A stretch of 64,000 bases of DNA from Dillenia suffruticosa (GCA_033439265.1 JAVTVX010000012.1:35776261-35840260); one strand, 5' to 3'; shown: positions 1 to 12,612, counted from the stretch's first letter. Program-made: numbers and translations. The notes: generated by a model not told the origin, from the sequence alone.

Positions 1-37
1 CTATGCTAATGCATCAAAATTGGTTTATGAAGGCCAT
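1..37 (-). pseudogene. 5' end of a SAG39-like cysteine protease copy, stop at codon 8, cut by the window edge
   Basis: The complement reads ATG (37-35) followed by a frame that matches the start of the protease at 19.1-20.5 kb (MAFINQF). At codon 8 (16-14) the intact copy has CGA (Arg) and this copy has TGA. The codons after the stop continue the family signal peptide (Cys-Ile-Ser-Ile), so this is a true paralogue and not a chance ATG. Its promoter (TATA at 131-137) and upstream region are intact copies of those of the active genes. Only 12 codons are visible, so rescue by a later start cannot be excluded, but loss of the signal peptide would be expected to inactivate it. Confidence 0.75.
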
Positions 38-2046
38 GACACTCAACTTTTGTATTTCTCTCTCTTTTTATTTGTTTTTCTACAATATTTGATGAATTTT
101 TGGATGCAAAAGCTCTAAAATTTTAGGAGGATTTATAGGCAAAGAACCCCATAAACTTCCATTTACCTATTAGTATAAGAAAGAAAACTTTTTCTTTTCC
201 TGCATGCCTAGAAATTTCTTATGATTTAGACCATGAAAGTTGCAATGATTTTGGTCAACCTGATTGAAATCTTAATTTCGTGATAATGAATCTTGGAAAA
301 TTTTGGTAGTGGGTAATCAATGTTTTTGGGTCGAGTTGTGTGTTATGCTTGTGATAATGCTTGTTTTAAAAGTCTAGAAAGTCTATGGTGGTCCAGAGCA
401 TCACTTGACCCCTTAAATTTATTAAGTCCAAATGCTTCAGAACACCAAAACGACATAATTGTATGTCACAAATGTTTTTATATTTTAATTAATTTTTAAT
501 TAAATATTTATTTAATATGATCAAAATATATTGATGTGATAATTTAATTAAGATTTAATCAGAATATAATAATATACTTTATCTGGTCTCGCTTTCATTT
601 GCTTAACAGATTTTATCTTGGTTGTTATGTTTTACTTTTACCACATCTGGTATCTAAATTTATAATTCGATTAATTCGTTTCAAATATTTATAGAGTTCC
701 AATTTAAAGAACGATTCTCCCAAAATAAATTTTTCATTTCTAAGTTTCTTATTTGTTATTATATATGAATAATACTAAACAAACTAATGAGTTTTAGATT
801 AAATAAAACATAAAGGCTTTCCGGATACACTATATATACATTATTTGATTAATTTATAAAATTAGAACTAAGTCAATCAAGTCAAATTAGATTATATTTT
901 GTAACTCATTTGATCTAAAATTCCTATCCGCAATCTAAGGTCATTGATGCCAAATTCGATGGGTTTTCTCTTGTCTCTTTCTAGCTGGCTAGCATACTTC
1001 AAAGTTAGAGCATATTTTGGCTGGCTAATTACTTTCTGCAACTTAAAATGCCAAAAAATTCAGCTAATTGTAGAGAAAACTTAAGAAAATTAAGGAAGAA
1101 GCTTCCCCAAGTAAATTTATTTGGCTTGTACTTGGGTTTTGTTTATGTTTTTCTTCTCGGTCCAAAAACAGGAAGATGGCGAAAGCCCTCTAAATACCAT
1201 TTTTTTGTTGTTTTTTTTTTTTTTTTACAATTGATTGTCGATATTTAGAAACTTGATTAATCCAATTCGAATAGTTATAAAACTTAATTTAAGAATATAT
1301 ATTTTTAGTTTCTATGTTTTTATTTCTAAAATTCGAATTTAATATCTTAGTTAAGAAAATATAATATTTTATTACTTAATCAACTTATTACGGAACCCTA
1401 TATTTACGTTTGAGCATGTGGTGGGTAAGTTTATGGGAAGGTTCGGACACTAAAATTGGGCTGAACACGATGCTATCTAAAAAGGCCTTCTCATCACGGC
1501 ACTTTGACTGATGACATTTATCGTAAAACCATATATTTATCAACCATTTTAGATTACTAAAAGAGAAGTTAAACCCTCAATGTTATGGAAGCTCTCATTT
1601 GTAGCTTACCACTCCCCCACTCGTGATTAGTTATTTAACAATACTTGCTTAAATATGATGTTATAAAGAGAGGCAAAATTCTATTCTAATCATGATGTTA
1701 TAAATACAAACAATATCTATTTTAAGTTACTTTTAAATCAATTTTGGTCGGAAAAAGTTTAATCCGATGTGAAAATAATTAAATTCTATTGTTTAAAAAT
1801 AGTTTTGATATAAGTTGACGTGATGTTAAGATGACATTTACGTGGGGTTAACATAGCATTCAGGAGATGTTGATGGGATATTTGATATGGTGTCGATCTT
1901 GATATGATTGATGTAACTCATTTGAAGTAGAAATAATTTGAATATGTCTTCAAATTAGAGATTTTTTTTTTTATATATTTTAACACAGATTTATTAATTT
2001 TTCTTTTTATTTTTTTAAGAGGAGTCCAATCACCTGCGTGCAATCA
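38..2046. repeat. Upstream-region repeat U, copy a
   Basis: About 2 kb of AT-rich non-coding DNA 5' of the edge protease copy. It is closely similar to 20,475-22,400 and to the other U copies near 3.4, 22.5, 25.6 and 33.3 kb. Landmarks shared by the copies are a CAGCTAATTGTAGAGAAAA block near 1,060, a GGGAGCTCTC block (near 1,588, there GGAAGCTCTC) and a closing CACCTGCGTGCAATCA. Short ORFs inside it recur only because the DNA is repeated. Confidence 0.7.
131..137 (-). promoter_or_regulatory. TATA box of the edge protease copy
   Basis: The complement reads CCTATAAATCCTC, 100 bases upstream of the ATG. The same 13-mer precedes all four intact protease genes. Confidence 0.6.
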
Positions 2047-2252
2047 GGAACCTAGACCGAGGTCAGAATACCTAAAGGATGTTGAATTTTGGGAGGGCTG
2101 AATTTGCCTGGATTGTTTACAACCAAGGCGGCTAGCAACGAACTCCTCATTGCTTAAAATCAGCAAATTCATTTGCGCCTAGTTTGTAACCTTTGTCTGG
2201 GCCTTGGTTAAAAGCTTCAATATATTCAATATTTTTCTTGAATATATCGAAA
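2047..2252 (-). pseudogene. Protease exon 1 remnant 1
   Basis: The complement encodes the middle of the I29 prodomain of the 9.6-11.1 kb protease: [19 protein letters not shown], then the GxNxFxD motif, then the link before the mature enzyme. A one-base insertion near 2,155 shifts the frame just after the NEFAD motif. The signal peptide and the whole mature enzyme are missing. The fragment ends at the same point (after Gly-Leu-Gly-Ala in the intact gene) as the remnants at 4.4 and 24.2 kb. Confidence 0.85.
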
Positions 2253-2699
2253 GCAGATTTAGGCAAAATTTTGGTTACCAAAGAAAAAAGAAAAATCGTT
2301 CACAAAACAAAGAAGCAAGTGTCTTGGCAAATACAGTAATCTAGAAGTTGAAATTTTGTGGATAATTACTTGCTTTAAGAATCAACAATGTGAATGGTGG
2401 TCGACATCCTCGACCAATCAAAAGGCTTCATTATCGCACCCTTCATAGTTGTGTTATCGTATGACCTTCCATTGATGACAAATTCTAACGCTGTTCCCTT
2501 TGTCTCTACCTTCAAAGTTGAATTAATCTTTGACAGACTAATTACTTTCTTGACATAGTGTGCCAAGAAGTTGGCCAATTGCTTAGAAAATGTAGGAAAA
2601 TTAGAGAAGAAACTTCTATGAATAAACTTATTTGGATTGTCCTTAATTTTTTTTTTCTTTTTTTTTTCCAATATATCCTTTGCATTTAGATCTGAGTAT
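2253..2699. repeat. Copy of the sequence upstream of the 9.6-11.1 kb protease
   Basis: Matches about 11,460-11,800, including the block AATGTGAATGGTGGTCGACA near 2,390, and matches 24,369-24,780. It contains no gene that I can support. A 98-codon ORF here is a by-product of the repeat and a poly-T run. Confidence 0.6.
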
Positions 2700-3290
2700 T
2701 ACTACAAGAAAACATGTCATCAATGACAAAAAGTTTATGACGGAAAAAAATTCTTTGCTAATAGCGACGGATTTGCAATAGATTAATATCAGACAAAATA
2801 CCAAGAGATGCGACGAATTAGTGATAGAAATTAGTTATGGAAATATTTTTGTCACTAATCAGCGGTCCGTCATAAAAAAAAAAGAAAAAAATTTACAAAT
2901 CTATTAGCGACAAATTACTGACAGAATTTTTAGCAACGAAAAATTTCCGTCACTAATTCGTTGGTATATTAGTGAAAGGAAAAAAATAAAAAAATATATA
3001 TATACAGCTATCAGCAAAGGAAAATTTAGCAATGGATTACCGACGAAAATTTTAGCGACGGATTACTGATGGATTAGCAATGGATTTTTTTTTAATTTTT
3101 TTATTTAATAATTCTTTTTATTGTTATTTTTATTTTATTTTTTAGAAGAATAATATTATTTAATTTTTTTATTATTTTATTTTAAGCTAAAATTTTATTA
3201 TTTTATTATTTTATAATAAATTATCATTTTATATTATTTTATTATTATTAAAAAATATGATATAAATATAACAAATAAAATAAAAGAGCA
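2700..3290. mobile_element. CACTA-like transposon fragment
   Basis: Starts with TACTACAAGAAAAC, close to the CACTACAAGAAAA terminus common in plant CACTA (En/Spm) elements. An array of short direct and inverted GCGACGGATT/AATCCGTCGC-type motifs follows, as in the subterminal regions of such elements, then very AT-rich filler. No right terminus and no transposase are visible. The right edge is uncertain. A GGTTCGAGCC box near 3,352 may belong to a separate SINE-like piece. Confidence 0.55.
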
Positions 3291-3375
3291 TGATTAGATG
3301 TCTGACTGTGGTTTGGCGATTATGTAGCTCATAACATTTTAAGGGTGCCAGGGTTCGAGCCTCGCTGGAGACGGC

Positions 3376-4394
3376 TAGATGACAGGCCAATTACTTTTTG
3401 CACCTCAAAATGCCAAGACATTCGCTAATTGTAGAGAAAATTTAAGAAAATTAAGAAAGAAGCTTCCACAAGTAAATTTATTTGGCTTGTCCTTGGGTTT
3501 TGTTTTTGGTTTTCTTCTTCGTCCAAAAATAGGAAGATGGCAAACGCCCGGTATATACCTTTTTTTTTTTTTTTTTTTTTTTTTAACTTGACTATCAATT
3601 TTTAAAAATCCAAATAATCTAAGTTAAACAATTATGAGATGTAATTTAAAAATTAATTTTTTAAATGCTTATTTTTCTATTTATAAGATTTGAACTCAAA
3701 CTCTTAATTAAGAAAATTTAATATTTTATTATTAAATTCACGTGTCATTAATCGTTACACATACCTTTGCGTATGGGGTGGGGTAGATTTTTGCTAAGGT
3801 TTGGACACTAAAATAGGACTCAACGCGATGCTATCTAAGGAGGGTTTCTCATCATGGCACTTTGAATGATGACATTCCTTGTAAAAACGTATATTTGTCG
3901 ATTACTAGAAGGGAAGTTAAACCCTCAATTTTATGGGAGCTCTCATTTGTAGCTTACCACTACCCCCACATGTGATATAGTTATTGAGCGATACTTGCAA
4001 TTGAGTAGTAACTTGCATGAGGGGCAAAATTCTATTCTAATCATGATATTAAAGATACAAACAATATCTATTTGAGTTATTTTTAAACCAATTTTGGTTT
4101 AAAAAAATTTAATCTGTCAAAAAAATAATTAAACTCTCTTGATTAAAAATAATTTGGATGAAGGTTGATGTGATGCTAAGATGGCATTTACGTGGGGGTA
4201 ACGTATTAGTCAAGAGGCATTGATGAGATATTTGATACAGTGTGATATAATATTGATATAATTGGCCAAACTCTTAAGTAGAAATAATTTGAAGATGACC
4301 CCAAATTAAAGATTTTTTTTTTTTTTATTTTAACACAGCTTCGTTAATTTTTCTTTTTATTGTTTTTAAAAGGAGTCAAATCACCTGCGTGCAA
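3376..4394. repeat. Upstream-region repeat U, partial copy b
   Basis: Starts in the middle of U (GCCAATTACTTTTTGCACC) and runs to the same CACCTGCGTGCAATCA junction, directly before the second exon 1 remnant. It holds a poly-T run near 3,560-3,583. No gene seen. Confidence 0.65.
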
Positions 4395-4602
4395 TCAAGC
4401 ACCTAGGCCTAGGTTAGAATACCTAAAGGATGTTGAATTTTGGGAGGGCTGAATTTGCCTGGATGGTTTAAAACCAAGGCGGGTAGCACCGAACTCCCCA
4501 TTGGTAAAATCAGCATTTTCATTTGCGAGAAGCTTGTAACCTTTGTCTGGGCCTTGGTTAAAAGCTTCGATGTATTCAATATTTTTCTTGAATATATTGA
4601 AA
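4395..4602 (-). pseudogene. Protease exon 1 remnant 2 (frame still open)
   Basis: The complement encodes prodomain residues from [18 protein letters not shown] through [10 protein letters not shown] without a frame break, then a TGA formed by the junction sequence. The GxNxFxD motif is damaged (ANENAD: Phe to Asn, and the leading Gly lost). There is no signal peptide, no Cys-His-Asn domain and no splice donor, so it cannot make a protease. It is flanked by the same sequences as remnants 1 and 3. Confidence 0.85.
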
Positions 4603-7500
4603 GCAGATTTAGGCAAAATGTTGGTTCCCAAAGAAAATAGAAAAATCGTTCACAAAACAAAGAAGCAAGTGTCTTGAATATATTGAAAGCAGATTTTGAG
4701 CAATTTGTAATGGCCATTGCAGGATTAAATTAGTACCCGGGTTGGCATTGGTTGTCCTCTTATCTACAATAAACACTTGACTCGAGGCTATGACAATGTT
4801 GGTACTGAATTAAGGGTGTTAAAATTATTGGAGTTCATCTTATTCGAAACTTCAATAATAGAAGAGCTTTTGTTTCAATATTCTTTGCAATTAGCTCGAT
4901 TCAAATGTCTTGTGTTTTAGCATAATGTTATTTGGACTAAATAAATAAAATTTTACGTGGCAATATAAATTAGCATTTTTTGATAGAATCATTATTTGAA
5001 TTGCTCAAAACAAATTCTTGATTTGATTAAAAATGAATCAATATATATTGATATAGATTGTTGCGTAGAATTTGATTTATTTATTCGAATTTTAAGTAAT
5101 TTATGTAGTATTACTCCATGTTTAACACAAATAAGGCTGAAAAGATGTTATGAACTCATATCTGAATAATTAAAAAAGTTTATTTGAACTTGACCCATAA
5201 TTTTATAATCTTGGAAGAGCTGAGCTTGAACCTCTTTTATTTTATTTTATTTTTTATTTTTCATGCTCCATAGGTATTGAGCTGCGCTGAGCTGAGCTTT
5301 GTTTTTGCATAAATCTATTTACCCTAGGCTAGGTTGAGTTCAATTTATATGAAACAGGTTCGAGTTTGTATGAGATATGGAACAATTTTTTCTTTTGTTA
5401 CATAGGAAAGACTCATTTCTCTGAGATATAATACAATGGTTTGTAACTTGTAAATTTTTATTGTCACCATGTTCTTATTATGTCTTATTCTACCATGGTC
5501 GAAAGCTAAGCTTAAATGACTTGCTACTTTGGCCAGTTTTCACCACCTAAGATTTGTGAATGGAATGGCTTGTTTGAGAAAGCTTAATTTGCTTTAACTT
5601 GTTTCTATTTTATTTTATTTTATTTTTAATATTTTAAAAATCAATAAATTTTAATAAAAAACATAAAATCTTAAGAGTAAAAGTCAAAATTCTTTAGAAA
5701 ATACACTAAAATTATTATTGAATCAATATAATTTTTTTATTCAAAATCTTTGTTTAATTTCAGTTGAATTTAGTCTTAATTTTTTCAAACTACTCAAGTG
5801 CCATAAATAAAGACAACATATAAGTTTTGAAAATACAAAATCTTAATTTTAATGTTAAAAATATAAATAACATGTACCTATAAATCAAATCGCTTATAAT
5901 CAAAGAGAGTTTAACCGGTCTAATTAGTACCGCATTAACACCACGTCGATATTACATTCAAACTATTTTGGATTAAAAGGCTTTGAGAGTTTCTTTCGTG
6001 ATATTGGTATTCGTTGTCAAATCCATTTTATAGGAGAATAGCTTTGACATAACCCTATAGTCATTATAAACATTTTAAACCTAAAAATTAAGATTTTAGC
6101 TCAATTGTGGTTTGAAATTAAATGAAGCCACCCTTTTAATAAAGAATTTGGTTCCTAATTCCTATACTTTCAAAAACCAAGAAAGTCCATACCAGTCCAA
6201 ATCAGTGGCATTAATTATTATTCTATGTAGGAACTCTTAGGCAAGCCTTGATTAATACTCCATAATATATATTTGTACATGGTGGCATTGGCAAATGTCA
6301 GCCGAAACACAGGCATAGGCACCTTTACAATAAGGGTCCGTCTCACTATCTCAGCTTGGTTGGATTAACCTTACCATTCCACGTCCAATCAGAGAGCAGT
6401 CCTTTGATGGCTTCGGCGCCGTACAGTACCAAACAATCCAATATCAATCGGAGAGGAATGCGGACATGAAACAGTGAGATAAGTTCATAAGCTTCCGTCT
6501 CTATCAGGCTACCCAACATGAATCCAATAAAATTCACCTTCTGGCTCTAGTTAGGCTCGAAGGATTTTCAATAGTCTTCATATGAGATCGTAGCCATTAG
6601 ATATTCATCCAAGAATCCAACGATCAATAATTTTCCATCTATGAATGAAATAGTAAAATCATTTATAATCATTAAATAAAGATTTAAATATTACAAACCT
6701 TATGAGTATCATACTCATGGAAATTTATAAAAACTATGCACTGGAGCACAGCTTCTATGCATTCTACCTATGCTCCGGTCGGCTGAGCCCATCATTTATG
6801 GTGGTTTGATTATATCTTTTGTACACTTAATATACTATCTCTCTCTACTATTGGCTCTGTTCCCCGGTCTCTAATGAGGATTGGAGACCTCACGGCTTCT
6901 CCTTGTAAGGCTAAAAAGGTGCAATGGCCTCCTAGTAGACAAAAAAGGGGTCTAGGATAGTTTAATTAGCCATGCGCTTTTTAAACACACTAATTTGAAT
7001 ATCTTGTGGGTTTGAGCCAGAGAAAAATGAAGGGTTGATCTTTAATTTAGCCATCTTTTGGGTTTAAAAACCCAAGCATTGCCCCCGTTGACTCCCCGTT
7101 GACTCCGTTGTTGTATTTTTATATAAAATTTAAATTTAAAATCTTATTTAAATGATATCAGTATTCAGTTAATTGTTACTGAACTAATTAAACATTACAT
7201 TCTTTTTAAATACATGTCATGTGCACAAATGTATGGAAAATTATTATTATTGTTATTTTTTTATGCAAAGAAATGTTACTCCCACTGGGACTATTTCATA
7301 GAATTCTTATAAAATGACAGGGGACACTTACGTTTGAACTCATTTGAATCAGTTGATGTTGCTTATGCTGCAGCGTATGGTGTACCTGGGTCATATTTTA
7401 ATGTATCTCAAATAAGACCTAGAAATGCCATAAAATATAGTCATACATTGACATTAAAACGATAGAAATCAATGAAGAGAATAATAAGAAATCTTTTACT
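4603..7500. other. AT-rich intergenic stretch, no supported gene
   Basis: Apart from a short copy of gene-upstream sequence to about 4,715, I see no gene, RNA or complete mobile element here. At 6,346-6,537 (minus) lies a 63-codon ORF in a patch of higher GC that I do not recognise. It may be a scrap of a gene but has no supporting signal. Confidence 0.5.
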
Positions 7501-7517
7501 TTTTATCACCAATTTAT

Positions 7518-9201
7518 CACAAAAAAAGCAAAAATTAGGGACAAAAGAATATTTGTCGTTAATTTGCAATGCAAAACTATTCATGGGCAATTTGCTTTGA
7601 ATTTAGAGACAAATAAAAATTTCGTCACAAAAGTTATGGCTAAAATTCATGAGAAATGGCGTCAAATTTTTGTGACATAGAATTCGTGATAAAATTTGTC
7701 CCAAAACTTATAACAATCACTAATTTTTATAGCAAATCCAAAAGATGAAATGTTCTTTTCAAACTTTCGTTGTTAATTTAGTGACAAATCACTCTTAATG
7801 CAAACTTCGTTGTTGAATTGTTAATATAATATTTCGTTGTTAAATTTTTTGTTAATTTGTCACAAAATTATTTTGCCGTAAAATTAGCTATGAATTTAAA
7901 ATTTCGTGGTAAAACCAGCGCCCATTGCTAAGGTTGTTAAATAGGAAGCGTTGAACAAAACTGTAGCAACAACGGACTGAAAGGGTGCCAGGTCAGCAAT
8001 CTCTGTGCAAACCTAAGTCTCTTCCCTTCCGAGGCGCGATAATTGGTGCCAATTGAAAATTGCAATTTTTCTTTTCATTTTTCAAAAGTTTAAAGCTTTC
8101 CTTTTCATAAATTCACTCCTCTCTCTCTCCAAGGACCAAGCTTCTCTATCTCTCTCTCTCAGTTTAATCAAATACTCGACTGTCTTATTCTATGCACAGG
8201 AAGAAGGCAAGGCAGAGAAGGAAATGCAAGAACTATTGGATGATGAAGATTGAGTGAAGTCTACATTAGTAAAGTTCCATTCTAGGCTTTTGCCTTTATT
8301 AGTGCCTTGTGAAATTTCAGCCCTGTGGCTTTGCATACTAGTAGTTGATTAGTGTATGTTGCTATACACTAAAATGTTGGATAAATTTGTATGCATGGTC
8401 TCTAAATGTTGAGAGACCTCCCTCTCAAATAAGATTCGACAGTCAGGTCGATTCCAGATTAGTCGGTCCGAAACCCAGAATATTGAAAGATTCAGGTTCC
8501 AAAAAAAAAAAAATGGTCTCTGTTGTAATGAATGGATCTCTTCCTCGGTTAGTGGATGAGTTGTTATGTTTGAATTCTCACTTACATTCCCTCTCTTCGG
8601 GTGGTTCCTAATTATGGTGGCATTATGCTAATTTTCTGGGCAGTGACAGTATGATTTCTGTTCTTTTTTCGGAGTTAAATATGATTTTAAATTAATAATT
8701 GCATTTGATTGCCCATTTTCCTTTGGAAATGATGCTGCTTCATTCTTTCTTGTGATTGTTGGCCTTAACTATTTAGATAGTATAAGGTTGTTCTTTTATA
8801 CTCTTTTCGGTTGCCATTTGCAAATAAACAGGGGGATTAGTTTCCCCCAAATTATTCAAAAATCTGTTACTAAGTTTGTCACTAAGGATCCGTCGCCATG
8901 TTCGTTGCTAATGATGGACGTATCTTTTTATTGCTAAAACAGCAACAATTTTTGTGATGAATGAATTTGTCGCTAACGTGCGATGAATACAAATCAGAGA
9001 CGAAATTTATACCAAACATTTTGCAACAAAATGTTTTCGTTACAAATTTGTGATGAAATATTTTTTGTCGCTAAATATTGTGAAGACATTTTCACCACAG
9101 AATTCTGTTTGTCGCAAATTTCGTCACATTTTTTTTTGGCACGAATTTTGTTCACCTTTTTGTTGCCAATACGGTGACTAAAATGTTAGTTTTTTGTAGC
9201 G
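7518..9201. mobile_element. Non-autonomous CACTA-like element, probably carrying a gene fragment
   Basis: Both ends (about 7,518-7,930 and 8,840-9,201) consist of interspersed short motifs of the TTCGTCGCTAA / TTAGCGACGAA kind, as in CACTA subterminal repeats. The right end reads TTTTTTGTAGCG, near the usual TTTTTGTAGTG. The left end CACAAAAAAAGC is weaker. The middle (7,940-8,830) has ordinary base composition and looks like the end of a gene. No transposase is present. Edges are approximate. Confidence 0.5.
8192..8253 (+). pseudogene. Possible captured last exon of an unidentified gene
   Basis: After a pyrimidine-rich CT stretch (8,120-8,160) and a good acceptor (TGCACAG), the frame reads EEGKAEKEMQELLDDED and stops with TGA. 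An AT-rich stretch resembling a 3' untranslated region follows. The acidic C-terminus, the acceptor and the UTR-like tail are what a final intron and exon would look like. I do not recognise the parent gene. It sits between the two subterminal arrays of the CACTA-like element, which suggests capture. The upstream reading into the intron-like region is probably not coding. Confidence 0.35.
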
Positions 9202-9607
9202 TAATTTAAATATAAATTCTTTGGCTTTTATAGCAATAACCGATAATAAATAGAGTAGAAGATTAATAATGTTTTTCTCTTTAATTGATATGTAATCTTC
9301 TGCCCAAACCAAAACGGAAAGATTTCTGCTTTGAATCACCATTTCTAAATGCTTGGACTTTCTTCTTTATTTTCCATGCTAATTCTGGGGATGGCATTTT
9401 TGTTGAGAAGAGTCTTTGTGAATTTTGGCACCCCCAAAACAGAAAAGATAACCATTCTAAGCACACTGCATGTTTTATTCCTTAAGTTGTGCAACAAATA
9501 ACAGAGTCCTATTATACTAAAACAATGGGAAACAAAATGTGTGCACACGCACATATTCAAATGAGGTACCCTTATTCTGATAAACATGATACTAATTTAT
9601 GTTCCTT

Positions 9608-11054
9608 TTATGCAGTGGGATAAGATGGCATCATGGCAATGCCGCAGAGGCCTTGTGGGTCACTAACATCTCTCTGCATTCTCATGTATCCATTTTCACC
9701 CCAGCTAGTGCCCCACGAGTTCTTCACAAGCCAATACTTGGTCCCATCATCAGCCGTCCCATACCCAATAGCTGTGACTGCATGGTCTAGGTTTGTACCA
9801 CATGGTCCTGTAAAGATTCCACCTGAGTAAAGTTGGAAGTCAGATCCACTACCTTCGATGCCAACAGAAACCGGTTGGCTAGCAACAGCATTTAGGAGCG
9901 CGCTCTCATCATTGGCGGGGACATTTTCATAACCACTTATTTGTGCTGCAGATGATGCATCCTGGCAAGTACCCTGTGCTCCCTGATAAGGGTAGTTGTC
10001 TTCGGTGGTGAGGCCTCCGTTGTCTATAATATATGTGAAGGCATTATCCATGAGACCACCGTTGCAACCATTGTTATTCTGTGTGTCACAATCAAGTAGC
10101 TGTTGCTCAGAGAGTGATATCAAATTGCCTGTGGTGATTTGGGTGATTCCTTCCATGGCTGCCACTGCTGAAAATGCCCAGCAACATCCTACACATTGAG
10201 ATAAGAAATTAGTGAAGAGAACATATTATATGTATGTATGTATGTATGTACATATACAGTTTTTGTATATGATAATGTGCTCATTAGTCTGTATTACAAT
10301 CCTCCCTCCCTTGCAAGCGTTGGCCAGTAATGTAATATTGAACAGCTCTAAGAGGTGATGATGAAGGGCGTTGGTCTAAATGATTATTTGAATAATTTCA
10401 AATCCTAGCGAGTATTAAAAGTGGAAGGTTAAAATTTTGTTCCTTTTCCCATTTCTAAGGGGATGCTTGATATTCTAAACTAAGCATTTCTTACTATGAT
10501 ATTGTAGGAACTGCCTCAAAGATATAAGTTGACAGAGAATGTGAATCAGCTATTTTGTATCTTAGTAATGAGTGTAAAGACTTCTATCTGTATTTTGATG
10601 ACTTACCACAACCGCCTTGGTTCTTGACATCAGTAACGGCACCTGTGGCTCTCCAATCCATGGAAGTTGGGACAGCACCTAGACCAAGGTTAGAATACCT
10701 AAAGGATGTTGCATTTTGGGAGGGCTGCATTTGCCTGGATTGTTTAAAACCAAGGCGAGTAGCAACGAACTCCTCATTGGTCAAATCAGCAAATTCATTT
10801 GCGCCTAGTTTGTAACCTTTGTCTGGGCCTTGGTTAGAAGCTTCAATATATTCCATATTTTTCTTGAATATATTGAAGCGTTTCGCCTTCTCTATCTCAT
10901 CTTTATAGGCACGTCCAAATTGAGCCATCCATTGCTCATACTTTTGCTTCATGTCATCCATGGGTAGGGACCGGCAAGAGGCCATAGTAGCCCAAAGCAC
11001 CAATAGTAAGAGAACTCCTATGCTAATGCATTGGGATTGTTTTGTGAAGGCCAT
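9608..11054 (-). CDS. SAG39-like papain-family cysteine protease, gene 1 (342 aa, two exons)
   Basis: Exon 1 is 11054-10607 and exon 2 is 10188-9608. The 418-base intron has donor GTAAGT and acceptor TGTGTAG, and splits the Gly codon of QGGCG|CCW. The joined frame is open for 342 codons and ends in TAA. Residues 1 to about 26 are a signal peptide. The I29 inhibitor prodomain carries the ERFNIN helix ([17 protein letters not shown]) and GANEFAD. The mature enzyme probably starts near Val128. The oxyanion Gln146, catalytic Cys152, His285 and Asn306 are all present, as are the family cysteines. There is no granulin domain and no KDEL tail, so it is a short secreted or vacuolar endopeptidase. Family members act in senescence and programmed cell death; this role is inferred. 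Papain position 133 is Gly259 and position 205 is Met, unlike the other copies. A possible AATAAA signal lies at 9479-9474. Confidence 0.96.
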
Positions 11055-11149
11055 GACACTAGGCGTTTCTTTTCTCTTCTCTTCTCTTCTCTTTTGTCTA
11101 TAGAAGTTTGATGAATATTTTGTTGCAAAAACTCTAAACTTTTTTGAGG

Positions 11150-11156
11150 ATTTATA
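11150..11156 (-). promoter_or_regulatory. TATA box of protease gene 1
   Basis: CCTATAAATCCTC on the complement, about 102 bases before the ATG at 11054. The 5' leader between them is rich in GAGAA repeats (11,066-11,095). Confidence 0.65.
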
Positions 11157-11927
11157 GGGAAAGAACCCAATAATGTGAGAAGGGGACCTTGTGCTTCTAC
11201 ATGCCGAGAAATTTCTCTTGATTTAGGACATGAAATTTGGACTCATTCCGGTCACCCTATTGGAATTTTTCTCAATAATAATTCTTCGAAAAACTCAGTC
11301 TCGCATAATTAATATTTTTGGGTAGGCTTATCCAGTATTACTCGATCAATATCTTACATATGATTATGGATTCAATCACTGTTATTGACGCGTAATCAGA
11401 GAATACAATTATTGTGAGGACTCCCTTTGGCAACACGGAAAGCAGATTCAAACACAGTTTGTCCTGACAAAAGTCAACAATGTGAATGGTGGTCGACATC
11501 CTCCACTTGAGCAATCAAAAGGCGTCATTAGGGCATCCTTCATGGTTGTGTTATTGTATGACCTTCCATTGATGACAAATTCTAACGTTTTTCTCTGTCT
11601 CTACCTTGAAAGTTGAATTAATCTTTTGACAGACTGATTACTTTCTTGACCTAGTGTGCCAAGAAGTTGGTCAATTGCTTAGAAAACGTAAGAAAATTTG
11701 GGAAGAAACTTCCCTGAATAAACTTATTTGGATTGTCTTTACTTTTTTTTTTTTTCGTTTTTTTTTTGGTTCAATATATTCTCTGCATTTAGATCTGAGT
11801 ATGGATCAGACTGCTTCCAATTGTATAAATTTGCACACATTTTAGATTGCAAGAAGAGAAGGCAAACCCTCAATTTTCTCGGAGCTCTCCTAAGTCTCTT
11901 ATCATATTTCGACAACATGCGACTAGC
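11157..11927. other. Upstream region of protease gene 1
   Basis: No gene is supported. Parts of it (about 11,460-11,800) recur behind exon 1 remnants 1 and 3, which shows that those remnants came from a gene of this type. Poly-T runs lie near 11,740-11,770. Confidence 0.55.
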
Positions 11928-12612
11928 TAATGAGGAATACTTGCTTTAGGAAATTGAGGTGTAACTTCCAAGATGGTTAGGCATTTCTAATGCACGTTCC
12001 GTGCGATTACAACTATGGCAACAGACGCTTGCTAAGGTAAACAATGGAAATGATCTTATGTTCCAAAAAAAAAAAAAAAGAAAAAAATAAATTAAGAGTC
12101 AAAAGAATGTTTGCATTGGTCATTAGAATCAAATTCTCAGGATTAAGTCCACATTGTAACCATGGGTTGGTGTAGAGCTCTTTTCAAAAAAAAAAAAAAA
12201 AAAAAATCAATTTTAATGTGGCACTAGACCTTTGCTTACACGGACAACAATGAGGAATACTTGTTTAAGGAAATTGACTTGTAACTTCCAAGATGGAGTG
12301 ACATTTTTAATGCACGTTCCGTGTGAATACAACTATTGCAACAAACGTTGCTATGGTTTATATTGAACTCAAATAATGAAAATGATCTTATGTTTAAAAA
12401 AAAAAATAGGAAAAAAATAAATTAAAGAGTCATAAGAATGTTTGTATTAGTCATTAGAATCAATTTCTCATGATTAAGTCCACATCATAACTATGGTTTG
12501 CAGCAGAACTCCCCCCCCCCCTCTCCCCCTTTTTTTTTTTTAAAAAAAATCAAGTCTAATATGAAGTCGATCTCCCCCACCCCGGGGCCACTAGACCTTT
12601 GTTTACATGGAC
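11928..12612. repeat. Two tandem copies of a 0.32-0.36 kb repeat
   Basis: Copies at 11,928-12,249 and 12,250-12,612 share TGAGGAATACTTG, GCACGTTCCGTG, a poly-A tract and GGATTAAGTCCACA. Related single copies occur near 14,950-15,140 and 25,235-25,500. A C-run (12,511-12,520) lies in the second copy. No coding signal. Confidence 0.6.
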
